A stretch of DNA of 64,000 nucleotides from Plastoroseomonas hellenica (GCF_018129085.1 NZ_JAAGBB010000010.1:62001-126000), one strand, 5' to 3'. Positions 11,457 to 20,099 are shown, counted from the first letter of the stretch. Made by a program: numbers and translations. The notes: a model not told the origin generated them from the sequence alone.

Positions 11457-12737
11457 TCAGCTCCGGCGCCGCGGCAGCAGGGACTGCACTTCGGAGGCCA
11501 TGCGGTCGAGCGCCGCATCCGGTTCCGCACGCTTCGCCACCACGGCCTGGAGCTGGTCGTTGATGACGTCGGTGATCTTCAGGGCGTTCTGGCCGGGGAA
11601 GGCATACCATCCGGTGATGACGTCCTGCTGGCGGATCGCGGTCAGATGGTTCGGGTTCTCGCGATAGAAGCGGCCGAGCATGTCCTCGCGTTCCGCCGGG
11701 ATGGTGGTGGCGGGCATATAGCCGGTGTGGTTGACCATCATGGTCGCACCCACCGGGCCGGTCGCGAACTTGATGTAGTTCCACGCCGCCTGCTGCTTCG
11801 CGGCGTCGCGCGTGAACATCATGGCGACATTGCCGCCGGCAGGTAGGCGCGGCGCAGGCCCGGGGATCGGGAAGCGACCGGTCTTCAGGGGAAAGCGGCC
11901 GGCGATCTCGCGATTGTAGCGGGCGAGCTGCGCGGTGGATTGCATGGAAATGCCCATGCGGCCCGGCATGAATTCGGTGAACATGGTGGTGGGGCGAATA
12001 TCCGGCATGCGGCCTTCATCGACCATGGCACGCAGCGTGCGCATGGCGGCGCGTCCCGGTGCTTCGGTGAAGGCGACAGCGGTCTCCTCGGCATTCAGGA
12101 TCGCGCCGCCGCGGCTAAGCACCAGCGCCTGCCAGGACCAGTTGCCGGTGATCGTCCAGTCGAAGAACATGCCGGTGATGTTCTCGGTGCTGCCATGGAT
12201 GGCGCGGGCGAGCGCCGTCACCTCCTCCCAGCTCGTGGGCAGCTTGTCCGGATCGCCACCGGCGCGGCGCACGAGATCGAGATTGTAATAGAGCACCGGC
12301 GTCGAAATCGCGAAGCCGATGCCGGTCTGCTTGCCGCCGACCTGGCCGAGGCTGAGCAGAGTTTCGGAATAGCCGAGCGTCGACAGCGCCGGATCGGCCC
12401 GCATGAAGGGACTGAGATCCACAGGGATTTCGCGCTCGAGCAGGGTGCGCTGACGGTTGAGGCCATGGAAGGCGACATCCGGCAGGTTGCGCGTGATGGC
12501 GTCGCGGAGATTGCGCTGAAGCAGCGCCTCGTAATCCTGTTCCGCCGCGCGGAAGGCGATGCGCACATCGGGATGCTGGCGCATGAAGGCCTGCGCGACC
12601 TCGTCATGGAGCTGCCGGAACAGCTCCGGGGTCGTGTACTGCACGCTCAGCTCCACGCCACGCGACTGAGCGCGCGCATAGAGCGGAGCAGCGAGCGCCG
12701 GAGCGGCGCCGAGCAGGAGGCGGCGTGTGAGGGCCAT
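11457..12737 (-). CDS. ABC importer substrate-binding protein (CUT1/COG1653 type)
   Basis: A 426-residue extracellular solute-binding protein. It starts with a twin-arginine-like signal (MALTRRLLLGAAPALAAPLYARAQ), then the usual family 1 binding-protein fold: DVAFHGLNRQRTLLERE, YYNLDLVRRAGGDPDKLPTSWEEV, and a C-terminal YIKFATGP...TGYMPA. This is the class that delivers sugars, polyols or glycerol-3-phosphate to MalFG/UgpAE-like permeases. The ligand is not identifiable. It sits fourth in the operon, 26 bp after the second permease. Confidence 0.88.
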   Translation of the reverse strand: MALTRRLLLGAAPALAAPLYARAQSRGVELSVQYTTPELFRQLHDEVAQAFMRQHPDVRIAFRAAEQDYEALLQRNLRDAITRNLPDVAFHGLNRQRTLLEREIPVDLSPFMRADPALSTLGYSETLLSLGQVGGKQTGIGFAISTPVLYYNLDLVRRAGGDPDKLPTSWEEVTALARAIHGSTENITGMFFDWTITGNWSWQALVLSRGGAILNAEETAVAFTEAPGRAAMRTLRAMVDEGRMPDIRPTTMFTEFMPGRMGISMQSTAQLARYNREIAGRFPLKTGRFPIPGPAPRLPAGGNVAMMFTRDAAKQQAAWNYIKFATGPVGATMMVNHTGYMPATTIPAEREDMLGRFYRENPNHLTAIRQQDVITGWYAFPGQNALKITDVINDQLQAVVAKRAEPDAALDRMASEVQSLLPRRRS

Positions 12738-12763
12738 GGGTCGGGGGTCCTTCTCGGGTCGGG

Positions 12764-13588
12764 TCACTTGATGCCGGTCATGGTCACGCCCCGCACGAAA
12801 GCACGGCTTGCGAGCAGGAAGGCGATGGCCAGCGGCGCCGTGGTGACGGTGGCCGCAGCCATCAGCGCCCCCCAATTCGTCCCCGCCTCGGCATTGCTGA
12901 AGAAGGCGATGCCGAGCGGCGGCGTCATCAGGTGCTCGTCCTGCACCGCGATGTAGGGCCAGAAGAACTCGTTCCAGTTCCAGATGAAGGAGAGGCAGCC
13001 GAAGGCGGCGAGCGCCGGCGCCGCGGTCGGCAGCATGATCCGCCAGACGATCGCGAATTCGCCGAGTCCGTCCATCCGCGCGGCGGCGATCAGATCGTCC
13101 GGCACGGTGCGGAAGAATTGCCGCATCAGGAAGATGCCGAAGACGCTGATGGTCGAGGGTAGGATGATCGCGGCATAGGTATTGAGGAGATCGAGCTGCC
13201 AGAGCGCGATGTAGAGCGGGATCGCCGGCACCTGCGGCGGCACCAGCAGCGCCGCCAGCACCAGCAGGAAGGCGGTGTCGCGCCCGCGCCAGCGCAGTTT
13301 CGCCAAGGCATAGGCCATCGGCAGCGCGGTCACCGCCTGCGCTACGAAAATGCAGAAGGTGACGATGAAGCCGTTCAGCAGGAAGCGCAGCAGCGGCACC
13401 TTGGTGAAAGCCGCCGTGTAGTTCTCGACGGCCGCCCATTGCAGCGGCAGCAGTCGGAACTCCGGGGCGAAGATCTCGCCGGGCGGCTTCAGGGAGATCG
13501 ACAGCATCAGCACGAAGGGCGCCAGCATGACAGCCGCGCCGCCGAGCAGCAGCGCATGGCGCAGCAGCAGGCCGAGACGGTCAGCCAT
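12764..13588 (-). CDS. ABC importer permease, MalG/UgpE type
   Basis: A 274-residue inner-membrane permease with about six helices and the EAA loop region near AARMDGLGEFAIVWRIMLP, which docks on the ATPase. N-terminal text (LLLGGAAVMLAPFVLMLSISLKPPGEIF) is typical of the MalG/UgpE branch. Its ATG overlaps the previous permease stop by 8 bases (ATGGCTGA), so the two are translationally coupled. Pairs with the permease at 13581-14483 to form the heterodimeric channel. Confidence 0.9.
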   Translation of the reverse strand: MADRLGLLLRHALLLGGAAVMLAPFVLMLSISLKPPGEIFAPEFRLLPLQWAAVENYTAAFTKVPLLRFLLNGFIVTFCIFVAQAVTALPMAYALAKLRWRGRDTAFLLVLAALLVPPQVPAIPLYIALWQLDLLNTYAAIILPSTISVFGIFLMRQFFRTVPDDLIAAARMDGLGEFAIVWRIMLPTAAPALAAFGCLSFIWNWNEFFWPYIAVQDEHLMTPPLGIAFFSNAEAGTNWGALMAAATVTTAPLAIAFLLASRAFVRGVTMTGIK

Positions 13589-14483
13589 AATGCGCCCTCC
13601 GGTCGAGAAGCACCGTCTGCGCCACCGTGATCGCGAGGGTGAAGACCAGGAAGACGACGGTGATCGCCGCGCCATAGGCGGTGCGCAGGAAGCGGAAGCC
13701 TTCCTGCACCATGGTGTGCAGCAGCACCTCGGTCGCCTTGTTCGGTCCGCCTTCGGTCAGCACCGCGACCGTGTCGAAGACCTGGAAGCTGCGGATCGCG
13801 ATGATGGCGACGACGAAGACCAGCGCCGGCCCCAGCATCGGCCAGGTGACGCGGCGGAACCGCTCCCATGCGCCATCGGCGCCGTCCATCGCCAGCGCCT
13901 CGTAGAGGTCGCGGGGGATGCCCTGCAACCCCGCGACGAAGAGCACCATGGCGAGGCCGAGATTCTGCCAGATGCCGATGACGGCGAGCGCCAGCAGCGC
14001 GGTGTCGGGGTTCTGCAGCCAGTCGGTGGTCGGCAGGCCGATCGCGCGGAAGGCCTGCGTGACGAAGCCGACGGTCGGATGGAACATGAACTCCCAGACC
14101 AGCGCCATGGCGAGAAGGGTGGAGGCGACCGGCAGGAAATAGGCGGCGCGGTAGAAGGCGCGACCGCGGCCGACGCTTTCCACCAGCAGCGCCGCGCCGA
14201 GGCCGAGGCCGACCGTCATGGGCACCGAGACGCCGACATAGATCAGCGTGTTGCGCAGCGACTGCCAGAAGACCGGATCATCCGCGAGCTGGAGATAATT
14301 GCCGATCCCGGCCCAGCCCATCTCCGGCTCGCCGAGATTCCAGTCGGTGAAGGAGAGGAGCAGCACCGCAACTGCGGGGCCGAGCAGCATGACCCACATC
14401 AGCAGCAGGGCCGGCAGCGCGAGCAACCAGGCGGCGACCGCCTCGGCGCGGGCGCCGGGATGGCGGGCGGACCGGTCAGCCAT
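13581..14483 (-). CDS. ABC importer permease, MalF/UgpA type
   Basis: A 300-residue inner-membrane permease with about six helices. The EAA loop is seen in LYEALAMDGADGAWERFRRVTWP. The start ATGGCTGA again overlaps the upstream ATPase stop by 8 bases; both permeases begin with M-A-D-R. It forms the translocation channel with the MalG/UgpE-type partner. Confidence 0.9.
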   Translation of the reverse strand: MADRSARHPGARAEAVAAWLLALPALLLMWVMLLGPAVAVLLLSFTDWNLGEPEMGWAGIGNYLQLADDPVFWQSLRNTLIYVGVSVPMTVGLGLGAALLVESVGRGRAFYRAAYFLPVASTLLAMALVWEFMFHPTVGFVTQAFRAIGLPTTDWLQNPDTALLALAVIGIWQNLGLAMVLFVAGLQGIPRDLYEALAMDGADGAWERFRRVTWPMLGPALVFVVAIIAIRSFQVFDTVAVLTEGGPNKATEVLLHTMVQEGFRFLRTAYGAAITVVFLVFTLAITVAQTVLLDRRAHYG

Positions 14484-15633
14484 AGGCCGGCTCGGAGGAG
14501 GCCGTCACGGCCCCTTGCTGGCGTGTCGCTGGCAGCCGCTTGCCCTCGGCATCGAAGATCACGGCGCGGGCAGGCATCAGCCGCAGCGTGGTGCCGGGCG
14601 GATGCGCTCCGGCCTCGGCGGTGTCCAGCCGCACGACCAGGGCTGCGCCAGACCCCGGCAGGGCGCAATGCAGCAGCGCCTCGGCGCCGAGCCGCTCCAG
14701 CCGCTCGACCCGGGCGGGCAGGCCCTGGGCCGCCGGGACGAGCGCTTCCGCTCGCACGCCGAAGGTGACGGGCGTGCCCGGCGCCGCGCCGCTCCGCCAG
14801 GGCAGGCTGACGCCGGCGGCCTCGATGCGGCCATCGGCACCGATCCGCGCCGGGATCGCGTTCATCGGCGGGCTGCCGACGAAGCGCGCGACCTCGAGGC
14901 TGGCGGGCTCGTCATAAAGCTCCTGCGGCGGCGCGAGCTGCAATACTCGGCCGCCCTGCATCACCGCGATGCGGTCGGCCATGGCCATCGCCTCGGCCTG
15001 GTCATGGGTGACGTAGAGCATGGTGGCGCCGAGGCGCTGGCGCAGCGCCATGATCTCGGCCCGCGCCTCGGTGCGCAGCCTCGCATCGAGGTTCGACAGC
15101 GGCTCATCCATCAGAAAGGCGGCGGGGTGGCGCACCATGGCGCGGGCGAGCGCCACGCGCTGCCGCTGGCCGCCCGAGAGCTGCGCCGGCCGCCGGTCCA
15201 GCAGATGGGTGAGCTGCAGCGGTTCCGCCGCGGCCGCGACATCCTCGGCGATCGCCCGACGGCGGAGCTGCGTCCCCGGCAGCAGTCGGCCGAGCAGCGG
15301 CAGCCGCTGCAGGGCCGAGAGCCGGCGCATCTCCAGCGGCAGGGCGATGTTCTGCCGCACCGTCATGTAGGGGTAGAGCGCGTAGCTCTGGAACACCATG
15401 GCGAGGTTGCGCGCCTTGGGCGGCAGCCGGTCCACGCGCTCGGCGCCCAGCCGGACCTCGCCGCGATCCGCCCCTTCCAGCCCAGCGAGGATACGCAGCA
15501 AGGTGGACTTGCCGCAGCCCGAGGGACCCAGGATCGCCAGGAACTCGCCATCGGCGATGCGCAGCGTGACGTCCCGCAGCACGTCCACCGCGCCGAAGCG
15601 TTTGCCGATGCCGATCAGGTCGACGCTCGCCAT
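14476..15633 (-). CDS. ABC importer ATPase, UgpC/MalK type
   Basis: A 385-residue ATPase with Walker A GPSGCGKST (about residue 36), signature LSGGQRQRVALARA (about 135), Walker B FLMDEPLSNLD (about 155), and a C-terminal OB-like regulatory (TOBE) domain as in MalK/UgpC. First gene of the operon ATPase-permease-permease-binding protein-phosphodiesterase. The order with the ATPase first is unusual compared with the common binding-protein-first layout. It is divergent from the RpiR regulator, with the candidate operator in between. Confidence 0.9.
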   Translation of the reverse strand: MASVDLIGIGKRFGAVDVLRDVTLRIADGEFLAILGPSGCGKSTLLRILAGLEGADRGEVRLGAERVDRLPPKARNLAMVFQSYALYPYMTVRQNIALPLEMRRLSALQRLPLLGRLLPGTQLRRRAIAEDVAAAAEPLQLTHLLDRRPAQLSGGQRQRVALARAMVRHPAAFLMDEPLSNLDARLRTEARAEIMALRQRLGATMLYVTHDQAEAMAMADRIAVMQGGRVLQLAPPQELYDEPASLEVARFVGSPPMNAIPARIGADGRIEAAGVSLPWRSGAAPGTPVTFGVRAEALVPAAQGLPARVERLERLGAEALLHCALPGSGAALVVRLDTAEAGAHPPGTTLRLMPARAVIFDAEGKRLPATRQQGAVTASSEPAYG

Positions 15634-15700
15634 GCTGCTTCCCCATTCACCGTCGGCGGGGTGTTTGCCGCAGCGCAGCGGGGAACGGCGTGACCGTCCT

Positions 15701-15747
15701 ATGAAATCATCTCAGTGAAACAATGCATGGATCTGAGAAAAATTCAT
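15701..15747. promoter_or_regulatory. Candidate operator for the MurR/RpiR regulator
   Basis: Inverted repeat ATGAAATCATCTCAG (15701-15715) and CTGAGAAAAATTCAT (15733-15747), 11 of 15 positions complementary, in the 149-bp gap between the divergent importer operon and its regulator. The site is strikingly AT-rich for this window. It covers the earliest possible ATG of the regulator (15723), which argues for the later start. Confidence 0.55.
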
Positions 15748-15782
15748 CCACTTGCCCGCAGCCCCTGCTAGGTTGGGCGGCC

Positions 15783-16679
15783 ATGGTCCGATCCGCCCTT
15801 GCCCCGACATCCCAAGAGCTTGCCGGCGCCGCGCCGCCGCTGGCCGCCATCGAACGACTGCGCGCGCTCCGCCCCGGCCTGCCGCCGGCGGCCGCGCGCA
15901 TCGCCGATGTCGTGCTGCACCAGCAGGCGGAGGTGGTGCACATGTCGGTCACCGAAGTAGCGGAGCGCGCGGGTGCCAGCGAGGGCAGCGTCGTCGCGCT
16001 CTGTCGCCAGATCGGCGCGCGGGGCTTCCAGCATCTGAAGATCGAGCTGGCACGCGCCCTGACCCGGCCGGTGCAGGCGATCCATGAGGATCTGGAGCCT
16101 GAGGACGCGCCGGTGATCGTCATGCGCAAGGTCTTTGCCGCCGGCATGCAGGCCCTGCAGGACACGCTGGCGGTGCTCGATCCGGAGGCACTCGCCCGCG
16201 CCGCGTCGCTGCTGCGTGCGGCGCGGCGGATCGAGGTTTATGGCATCGGCAGCGCCGCGCCGGTCGCGGAGGATGCGCATATGCGGCTGCTGCGCATTGG
16301 GCTGGACGTGCGGCTCGCCGTCGACAGTCATGTGCAGGCGATCAGCGCTGCGCAGGCGAGCCCCGAGGTCGCGACGCTCACCATCTCCCATTCCGGCAGC
16401 ACGGTGGAGACGATCACGGCGACGCGCCTCGCGCGGGAAGCGGGCGCGCGGACTGTCGTGATCACCAATCTCGGCCGTAGCCCCTTGCAGGCGCATGCCG
16501 ATGTCGTGCTGCACACCGCAGCGCGGGAGACGCGCTTCCGCACAGAGGCGATGACCAGCCGCATCGCGCAGCTCGCGGTCGTGGACGCGCTGATCAGCTG
16601 CATGGCGCTGGCCGGCGGCGCCGATGCGGTCGCGGCGCTGCGCCGAACCTCGGAAGTATTGGCGCTGAAGCGGTACTGA
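15783..16679 (+). CDS. MurR/RpiR-family transcriptional regulator
   Basis: A 298-residue regulator: N-terminal helix-turn-helix (VTEVAERAGASEGSVVALCRQIGARGFQHLKIEL, about residues 55-90) and C-terminal SIS sugar-phosphate-binding domain (IEVYGIGSAAPVAEDAHMRLLRIG and TLTISHSGSTVETITATRLAREAGA, about 145-250). Family members repress sugar or amino-sugar uptake genes and are released by a phosphosugar. It is divergent from the CUT1 importer operon and likely controls it. I chose ATG 15783; an ATG at 15723 would add 20 non-conserved residues and lies inside the putative operator. Confidence 0.88.
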   Translation: MVRSALAPTSQELAGAAPPLAAIERLRALRPGLPPAAARIADVVLHQQAEVVHMSVTEVAERAGASEGSVVALCRQIGARGFQHLKIELARALTRPVQAIHEDLEPEDAPVIVMRKVFAAGMQALQDTLAVLDPEALARAASLLRAARRIEVYGIGSAAPVAEDAHMRLLRIGLDVRLAVDSHVQAISAAQASPEVATLTISHSGSTVETITATRLAREAGARTVVITNLGRSPLQAHADVVLHTAARETRFRTEAMTSRIAQLAVVDALISCMALAGGADAVAALRRTSEVLALKRY

Positions 16680-16697
16680 GCGGCCGGGTACTGGCGG

Positions 16698-17035
16698 TCA
16701 CCCGATGCCATGCGTCTTCAGGAAGTCGACCGCGCGATAGGTCCCCGGCACGGTGTCCACCAGGAAGGCGGTCGAATCGCTGTTCTCCGTTCGCAGCGGC
16801 AGGATAGCCTGATAGGCCGGCGAGCGGTACCAGGCCTCCGCGCGGGCGCGATCGGGGAAAAGGATGACGACGGAATCCCCAATCCCAGCCCTTCTTCGAG
16901 AAGGGTGACCTGACTGCCGTGGACGAGGAAGGGGCCGCCATAGGGCGCCAGCGTCGCGTCGATCTTCCGCAGGTCGTCGATGATGGCGGGTCCCAGAGTG
17001 ACACCGCGCAGATTGGCGACGGCGACAGTGGGCAT
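16698..17035 (-). pseudogene. DUF1330-family protein, frameshifted
   Basis: Reading from ATG 17035 gives MPTVAVANLRG...LAPYGGPFLVHGSQVTLLEEG, the first half of a DUF1330 (dimeric alpha-beta barrel) protein. The second half, SVVILFPDRARAEAWYRSPAYQ through to HGIG and TGA 16698, is in another frame. The switch falls at a GGGG run near 16878-16890; one extra G would restore a 112-residue protein of normal DUF1330 length. It could be a recent mutation or a sequencing error in the homopolymer. Confidence 0.7.
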
Positions 17036-17138
17036 GAGCGATCCCGTCCTTGAGTTGCGCTGTCCGATGCGCCGGACATCCGCGGCGGCCGATCGATTCT
17101 CCGCAAAGGGTCGAGAACTGCCTATCCTGATTGGGTTT

Positions 17139-17474
17139 TCACGCAAGGACCAGATCAGTGCCGGCGGGGGCGAGGATGGAGATGGGATTGCTCTCCTCGC
17201 CAGCCTCATCGACCGCGACTAAGGCAAGCTCGAGGAATGTGATCTCCTGCGGCTCGAGCAGAACACTCTCGCCATTGGGCAGAGAGATCACCGGTGACGC
17301 CTTGGCGAGAGCGACACGGTAGGCGTCCGCGACGCTGCGCGCTGCCTCTTCAGGCGACGTCGCAGGGGCCCGGAAATCTACGATGCTGGTGACCTGGGCG
17401 CGATGTCGCAGGCGAATGCGATGACTGCCTGATGGCGTCTCGTTCTTGGGCCCACGGGGACGGCGCAACGACAT
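17139..17474 (-). CDS. Hypothetical protein, possibly a remnant
   Basis: A 111-residue frame. The C-terminal 80 residues (FRAPATSPEEAARSVADAYR and ESVLLEPQEITFLELALVAV) are protein-like, with beta strands and an acidic end; the N-terminal 27 are basic and may be spurious. No family recognised. It lies 3' of the Bug-receptor fragment in a stretch of decayed genes. Confidence 0.4.
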   Translation of the reverse strand: MSLRRPRGPKNETPSGSHRIRLRHRAQVTSIVDFRAPATSPEEAARSVADAYRVALAKASPVISLPNGESVLLEPQEITFLELALVAVDEAGEESNPISILAPAGTDLVLA

Positions 17475-17481
17475 CCTTCGA

Positions 17482-17710
17482 TCAATCGAGAGAGATGTTC
17501 GATGCGCGCGCCACCTCCGTCCACTTGGCGAGTTCGGCGGTGATGAAGCGTCCGAAGTCTTCGGGGGATGACAGGGCCGGCTCCGCCCCCAAGTTGCGCG
17601 ATGCGCGACCGTACCTCCTGTGTGTCCATCGCCTGGCGCACCACGGCGTTCAGGGTTGCGAGGACCGCGGGCGGGGTGCGCGCCGGCGCCAGCAGTCCGG
17701 CCCAGTCCAC
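17482..17710 (-). pseudogene. Bug-type (tripartite tricarboxylate) receptor, 3' fragment with frameshift
   Basis: Only the C-terminal 75 or so residues of a Bug-family periplasmic receptor remain: WAGLLAPARTPPAVLATLN and QEVRSRIAQLGG in one frame, then SSPEDFGRFITAELAKW and ARASNISLD to the TGA at 17482 in another. Compare the intact Bug protein at 60540-61523, whose C-terminus ends WGTLIRQIGISLE. The 5' two thirds of the gene are missing, and the frame slips at about 17580. Confidence 0.75.
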
Positions 17711-17745
17711 GGCTTCATCCGGGCACGCCCGCCTGCATCGCGGTC

Positions 17746-17892
17746 GGCACCCCGGGCGTGTTCCAACCCTTCGGCGGCTATGCCGACGACTGCCGCCTGA
17801 TCGACGCCCGGATCATGCCAGGCGATTCCCCGGGCTTCGGGCTGGAGGCGAAGGCGGATCTTCGGCCGCACATTGCGCGCCTTCTCGCCTAA
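17746..17892 (+). pseudogene. Enolase-superfamily (mandelate racemase-like) 3' fragment
   Basis: The end of a plus-strand frame reads VFQPFGGYADDCRLIDARIM, PGDSPGFGLEAKADL and stops at TAA 17892. This resembles the C-terminal tail of mandelate racemase/muconate-lactonising-type enzymes, where a PG(I/L)G(F/L)E segment closes the barrel. The catalytic barrel is absent. It points towards the Bug fragment, so two unrelated gene tails are fused at about 17710-17745. Confidence 0.5.
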
Positions 17893-17992
17893 AACCGCGC
17901 AGCGATCCCGACCGCCTGGGCGCAGTGATCGCTCTTCCGATTCCTCCGCCCATGCCTCAGGCCTTCGACCATGCCGATGGGGGCGACGGCGG

Positions 17993-18997
17993 TCAGGTCG
18001 GTCCGGAACGCTCGGCGAAGGCGCCGGCTGGCATGACCCAATCCTCGGGCGACCCCCGGATGGGCAGAGGCCAGCTGTCACCGAGGGCGAGCGCGACGAG
18101 GCCGGGATTATCGATCGCGGCCTGGTAGGGACGGCCGAGGGCGGCAAGGTCACGGATCGAGCGGGCGCGCTGGATCGTGCGGCCGAATAGTTCCTCGTAA
18201 CGCGCGATGCGCTCGAAGACTTCGGGAGCGATCAGGCGGATTGTCGCCCACTGCGCAGCAGTGCCGAAGATGCAGCTCATGCATGAGAGCCGCGCCCACC
18301 CCAGCTCATAAGCCGGGTGCGGCCGGACACCGTGGCGGCCAACCGTGTCCCAAACGCAAGCGGTGCTCCAGCCATGCACCGGCCGCCAATGATCGACATG
18401 CCGCGGGCGGCGCCGGCCGCCTCGGGTATCAGTCCCATGCGGCTCGAATGTGGCGTAGCGCGCTCTGGCCGGACTCTCTTCCGCACGCTCGCCGGTGACA
18501 ACGAGGAGCCGCTGCCCAAGAAAGCGATCCTGGTTGCGGATGACCGCGGCACCGACATCGATCTTGAGTGCAGGGCTGCACCAGCGGACCGAGGGGTCCG
18601 CCGAGATCTGGGGGAACGCCAAACGGGTACCCAATCGCCCGGCGCCGCCGGCCTGCGCCAGGCCGAGTGGCGTTTCGAACAGAACCGGCGCTGTCGCGGC
18701 GTCGCGGCGGAGCATCTCGCGCTCGAAGCCGCCGACGCGCCACGAGCGATACAGCGGCAGGCCGAAGGCGGCCGCCGTCGCGGCGACGTAGGCGCCGGTC
18801 ACGGGCCAGTCCATGAACCAGGCGCCGCGCCCGTCGACCTCGTGATGGTGGAGCTCGATCCTCCTTCGATCGACACCGCGCTCCAGCAGATGCAACAGGC
18901 AGCAAAGGCTGTCCTTGCCGCCGGAGGTGAAGATCAGGATGGTGTCGTAGCTGGCCAGGTCGGGCTTAGCGCGCGGCGGCAGGGAGGGGCCCCTCAT
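17993..18997 (-). CDS. PAPS-reductase-family (PP-loop) protein, DndC-like
   Basis: A 334-residue member of the PAPS reductase/ATP-pyrophosphatase group. The PP-loop SGGKDS is at residues 25-30; WCSPALKID (139-147), GERAEES (169-175) and CMSC (239-242) follow, the cysteines being possible Fe-S or catalytic ligands as in DndC/sulfonucleotide reductases. Stand-alone relatives are common next to ardC on plasmids and integrative elements and are usually unassigned; DNA or nucleotide thiolation is one possibility, not shown. The ATG overlaps the ardC stop as ATGA, so the genes are translationally coupled. Confidence 0.8.
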   Translation of the reverse strand: MRGPSLPPRAKPDLASYDTILIFTSGGKDSLCCLLHLLERGVDRRRIELHHHEVDGRGAWFMDWPVTGAYVAATAAAFGLPLYRSWRVGGFEREMLRRDAATAPVLFETPLGLAQAGGAGRLGTRLAFPQISADPSVRWCSPALKIDVGAAVIRNQDRFLGQRLLVVTGERAEESPARARYATFEPHGTDTRGGRRRPRHVDHWRPVHGWSTACVWDTVGRHGVRPHPAYELGWARLSCMSCIFGTAAQWATIRLIAPEVFERIARYEELFGRTIQRARSIRDLAALGRPYQAAIDNPGLVALALGDSWPLPIRGSPEDWVMPAGAFAERSGPT

Positions 18998-19971
18998 CCC
19001 TCGCCTCCCCCACCGACAGTCTCGATCCGCTCGTCGGCGATGCGCTTCGCATGCTCGGGATGATACGCGAGCAGGTAGTCCGAAATGCGCTGTGCGTCGG
19101 CCGCTGCGCGGAAGATCTCGCGCTTATCGTCCTTCAGTACCCTCAGCCACGATGCGACGTAGCTCGCGTGATTCGGGATGTCGCAGGGCAGGCCGAGCTC
19201 GCCGGCGATGAAGCAGCTCGCGAGTTCGGCGCGAAGCTCCTCCTGCGAATAGGCGTGGCTGCCGAACCGGCCGGTGAGATCGCGCGCAAGCCGCGACGGC
19301 GCACCCGACCAGTGGCCGAGCTCATGGAGCAGCGTGGCGGCATAGGCCTCCGGGCTCTCGAACGCGGGCCGCGGTGGCATCTGAATGTGGTCTGTCGACG
19401 GGCTGTAGAAGGCGCGGTCGCCACCCTCGCGGAGCACCGCGCCGCTTCCATCCAGGATGACCTCGGCGGCCTCGGGCGTGCGCCAGACTACCTCCGGCGA
19501 CGGAAGCGTCTCCAAGGTCGGAACGCCCTCCACCTGGGAGGCGTGGAACGCCGTGTACGCGCGGAGCACGGGAACGGCGCGCATGCCCCCCTCGCCGTCC
19601 CCGTCCGCATCCTCGCCCGGTCTGGAGTCAGCGACCAGCAGCTTGCGGAAGAAGAAGACGCGCGAGCCGCGCTCGCCGCGACGGACCTGCCATCCCTTCG
19701 CTACGGCCTGCTTATAGGTCAGCCAGCGCGGGTCGCTGCCGGCGAAGACCAGGCCGGTCATGCCGAGCATCAGCAGGTTGATGCCGCGATACCGGCGGCC
19801 TGTAATGGCATTGCGTGGCGACATCGGCGCGCCATCCGCCTTTGCCTGGTCCCAGGGCCGGCGCCACGGCAAGGTCCCTGCTTCGAGCGCGTCGATTACC
19901 TGCGCGGTGATTTCGGCGTAGTGGTCGCGTGGCGCCGCACCTTCCGCGCGGCTATGTCGATGATAGGCCAT
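18994..19971 (-). CDS. ardC: ArdC-like antirestriction protein (ssDNA-binding plus metalloprotease domain)
   Basis: A 325-residue ArdC-family protein. Residues 15-110 form the N-terminal ssDNA-binding domain (ITAQVIDALEAGTLPWRRPW, RYRGINLLML, DPRWLTYKQAVAKGW); the C-terminal part is a zincin domain with HELGH at 216-220 and a distal ELRAELAS. ArdC proteins shield incoming plasmid DNA from restriction during conjugation. First gene of a coupled pair with the PAPS-reductase-family gene. Ribosome binding site AAGGAAAGGG lies before ATG 19971, and the leader contains structured element copy B. Confidence 0.9.
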   Translation of the reverse strand: MAYHRHSRAEGAAPRDHYAEITAQVIDALEAGTLPWRRPWDQAKADGAPMSPRNAITGRRYRGINLLMLGMTGLVFAGSDPRWLTYKQAVAKGWQVRRGERGSRVFFFRKLLVADSRPGEDADGDGEGGMRAVPVLRAYTAFHASQVEGVPTLETLPSPEVVWRTPEAAEVILDGSGAVLREGGDRAFYSPSTDHIQMPPRPAFESPEAYAATLLHELGHWSGAPSRLARDLTGRFGSHAYSQEELRAELASCFIAGELGLPCDIPNHASYVASWLRVLKDDKREIFRAAADAQRISDYLLAYHPEHAKRIADERIETVGGGGEG

Positions 19972-20007
19972 TGGTGTTCCCTTTCCTTCTTCGGAACACC
20001 TCCCGGT

Positions 20008-20099
20008 CCCCGCATCCGGAACGCTCGGGGCAAGGGCGCGCGCCTGCGCGCGGGAGCGCAGCGACGAACCCTTGCGGCGGGCGGCTCCGGTGCGGGATA
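20008..20099 (-). ncRNA. Structured leader element, copy B (upstream of ardC)
   Basis: Core 20031-20074, read on the minus strand: CAAGGG, TTC, GTCGCTGCGCTCC, hairpin with 6-bp arms (20037-20042 with 20047-20052, 4-nt loop), CCCTTG. The flanks extend the pairing: CCCGCATCCGGA on one side and TCCGGTGCGGG on the other. The core ends 60 bp upstream of the ardC ATG. Same architecture as copies A and C. Confidence 0.6.
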
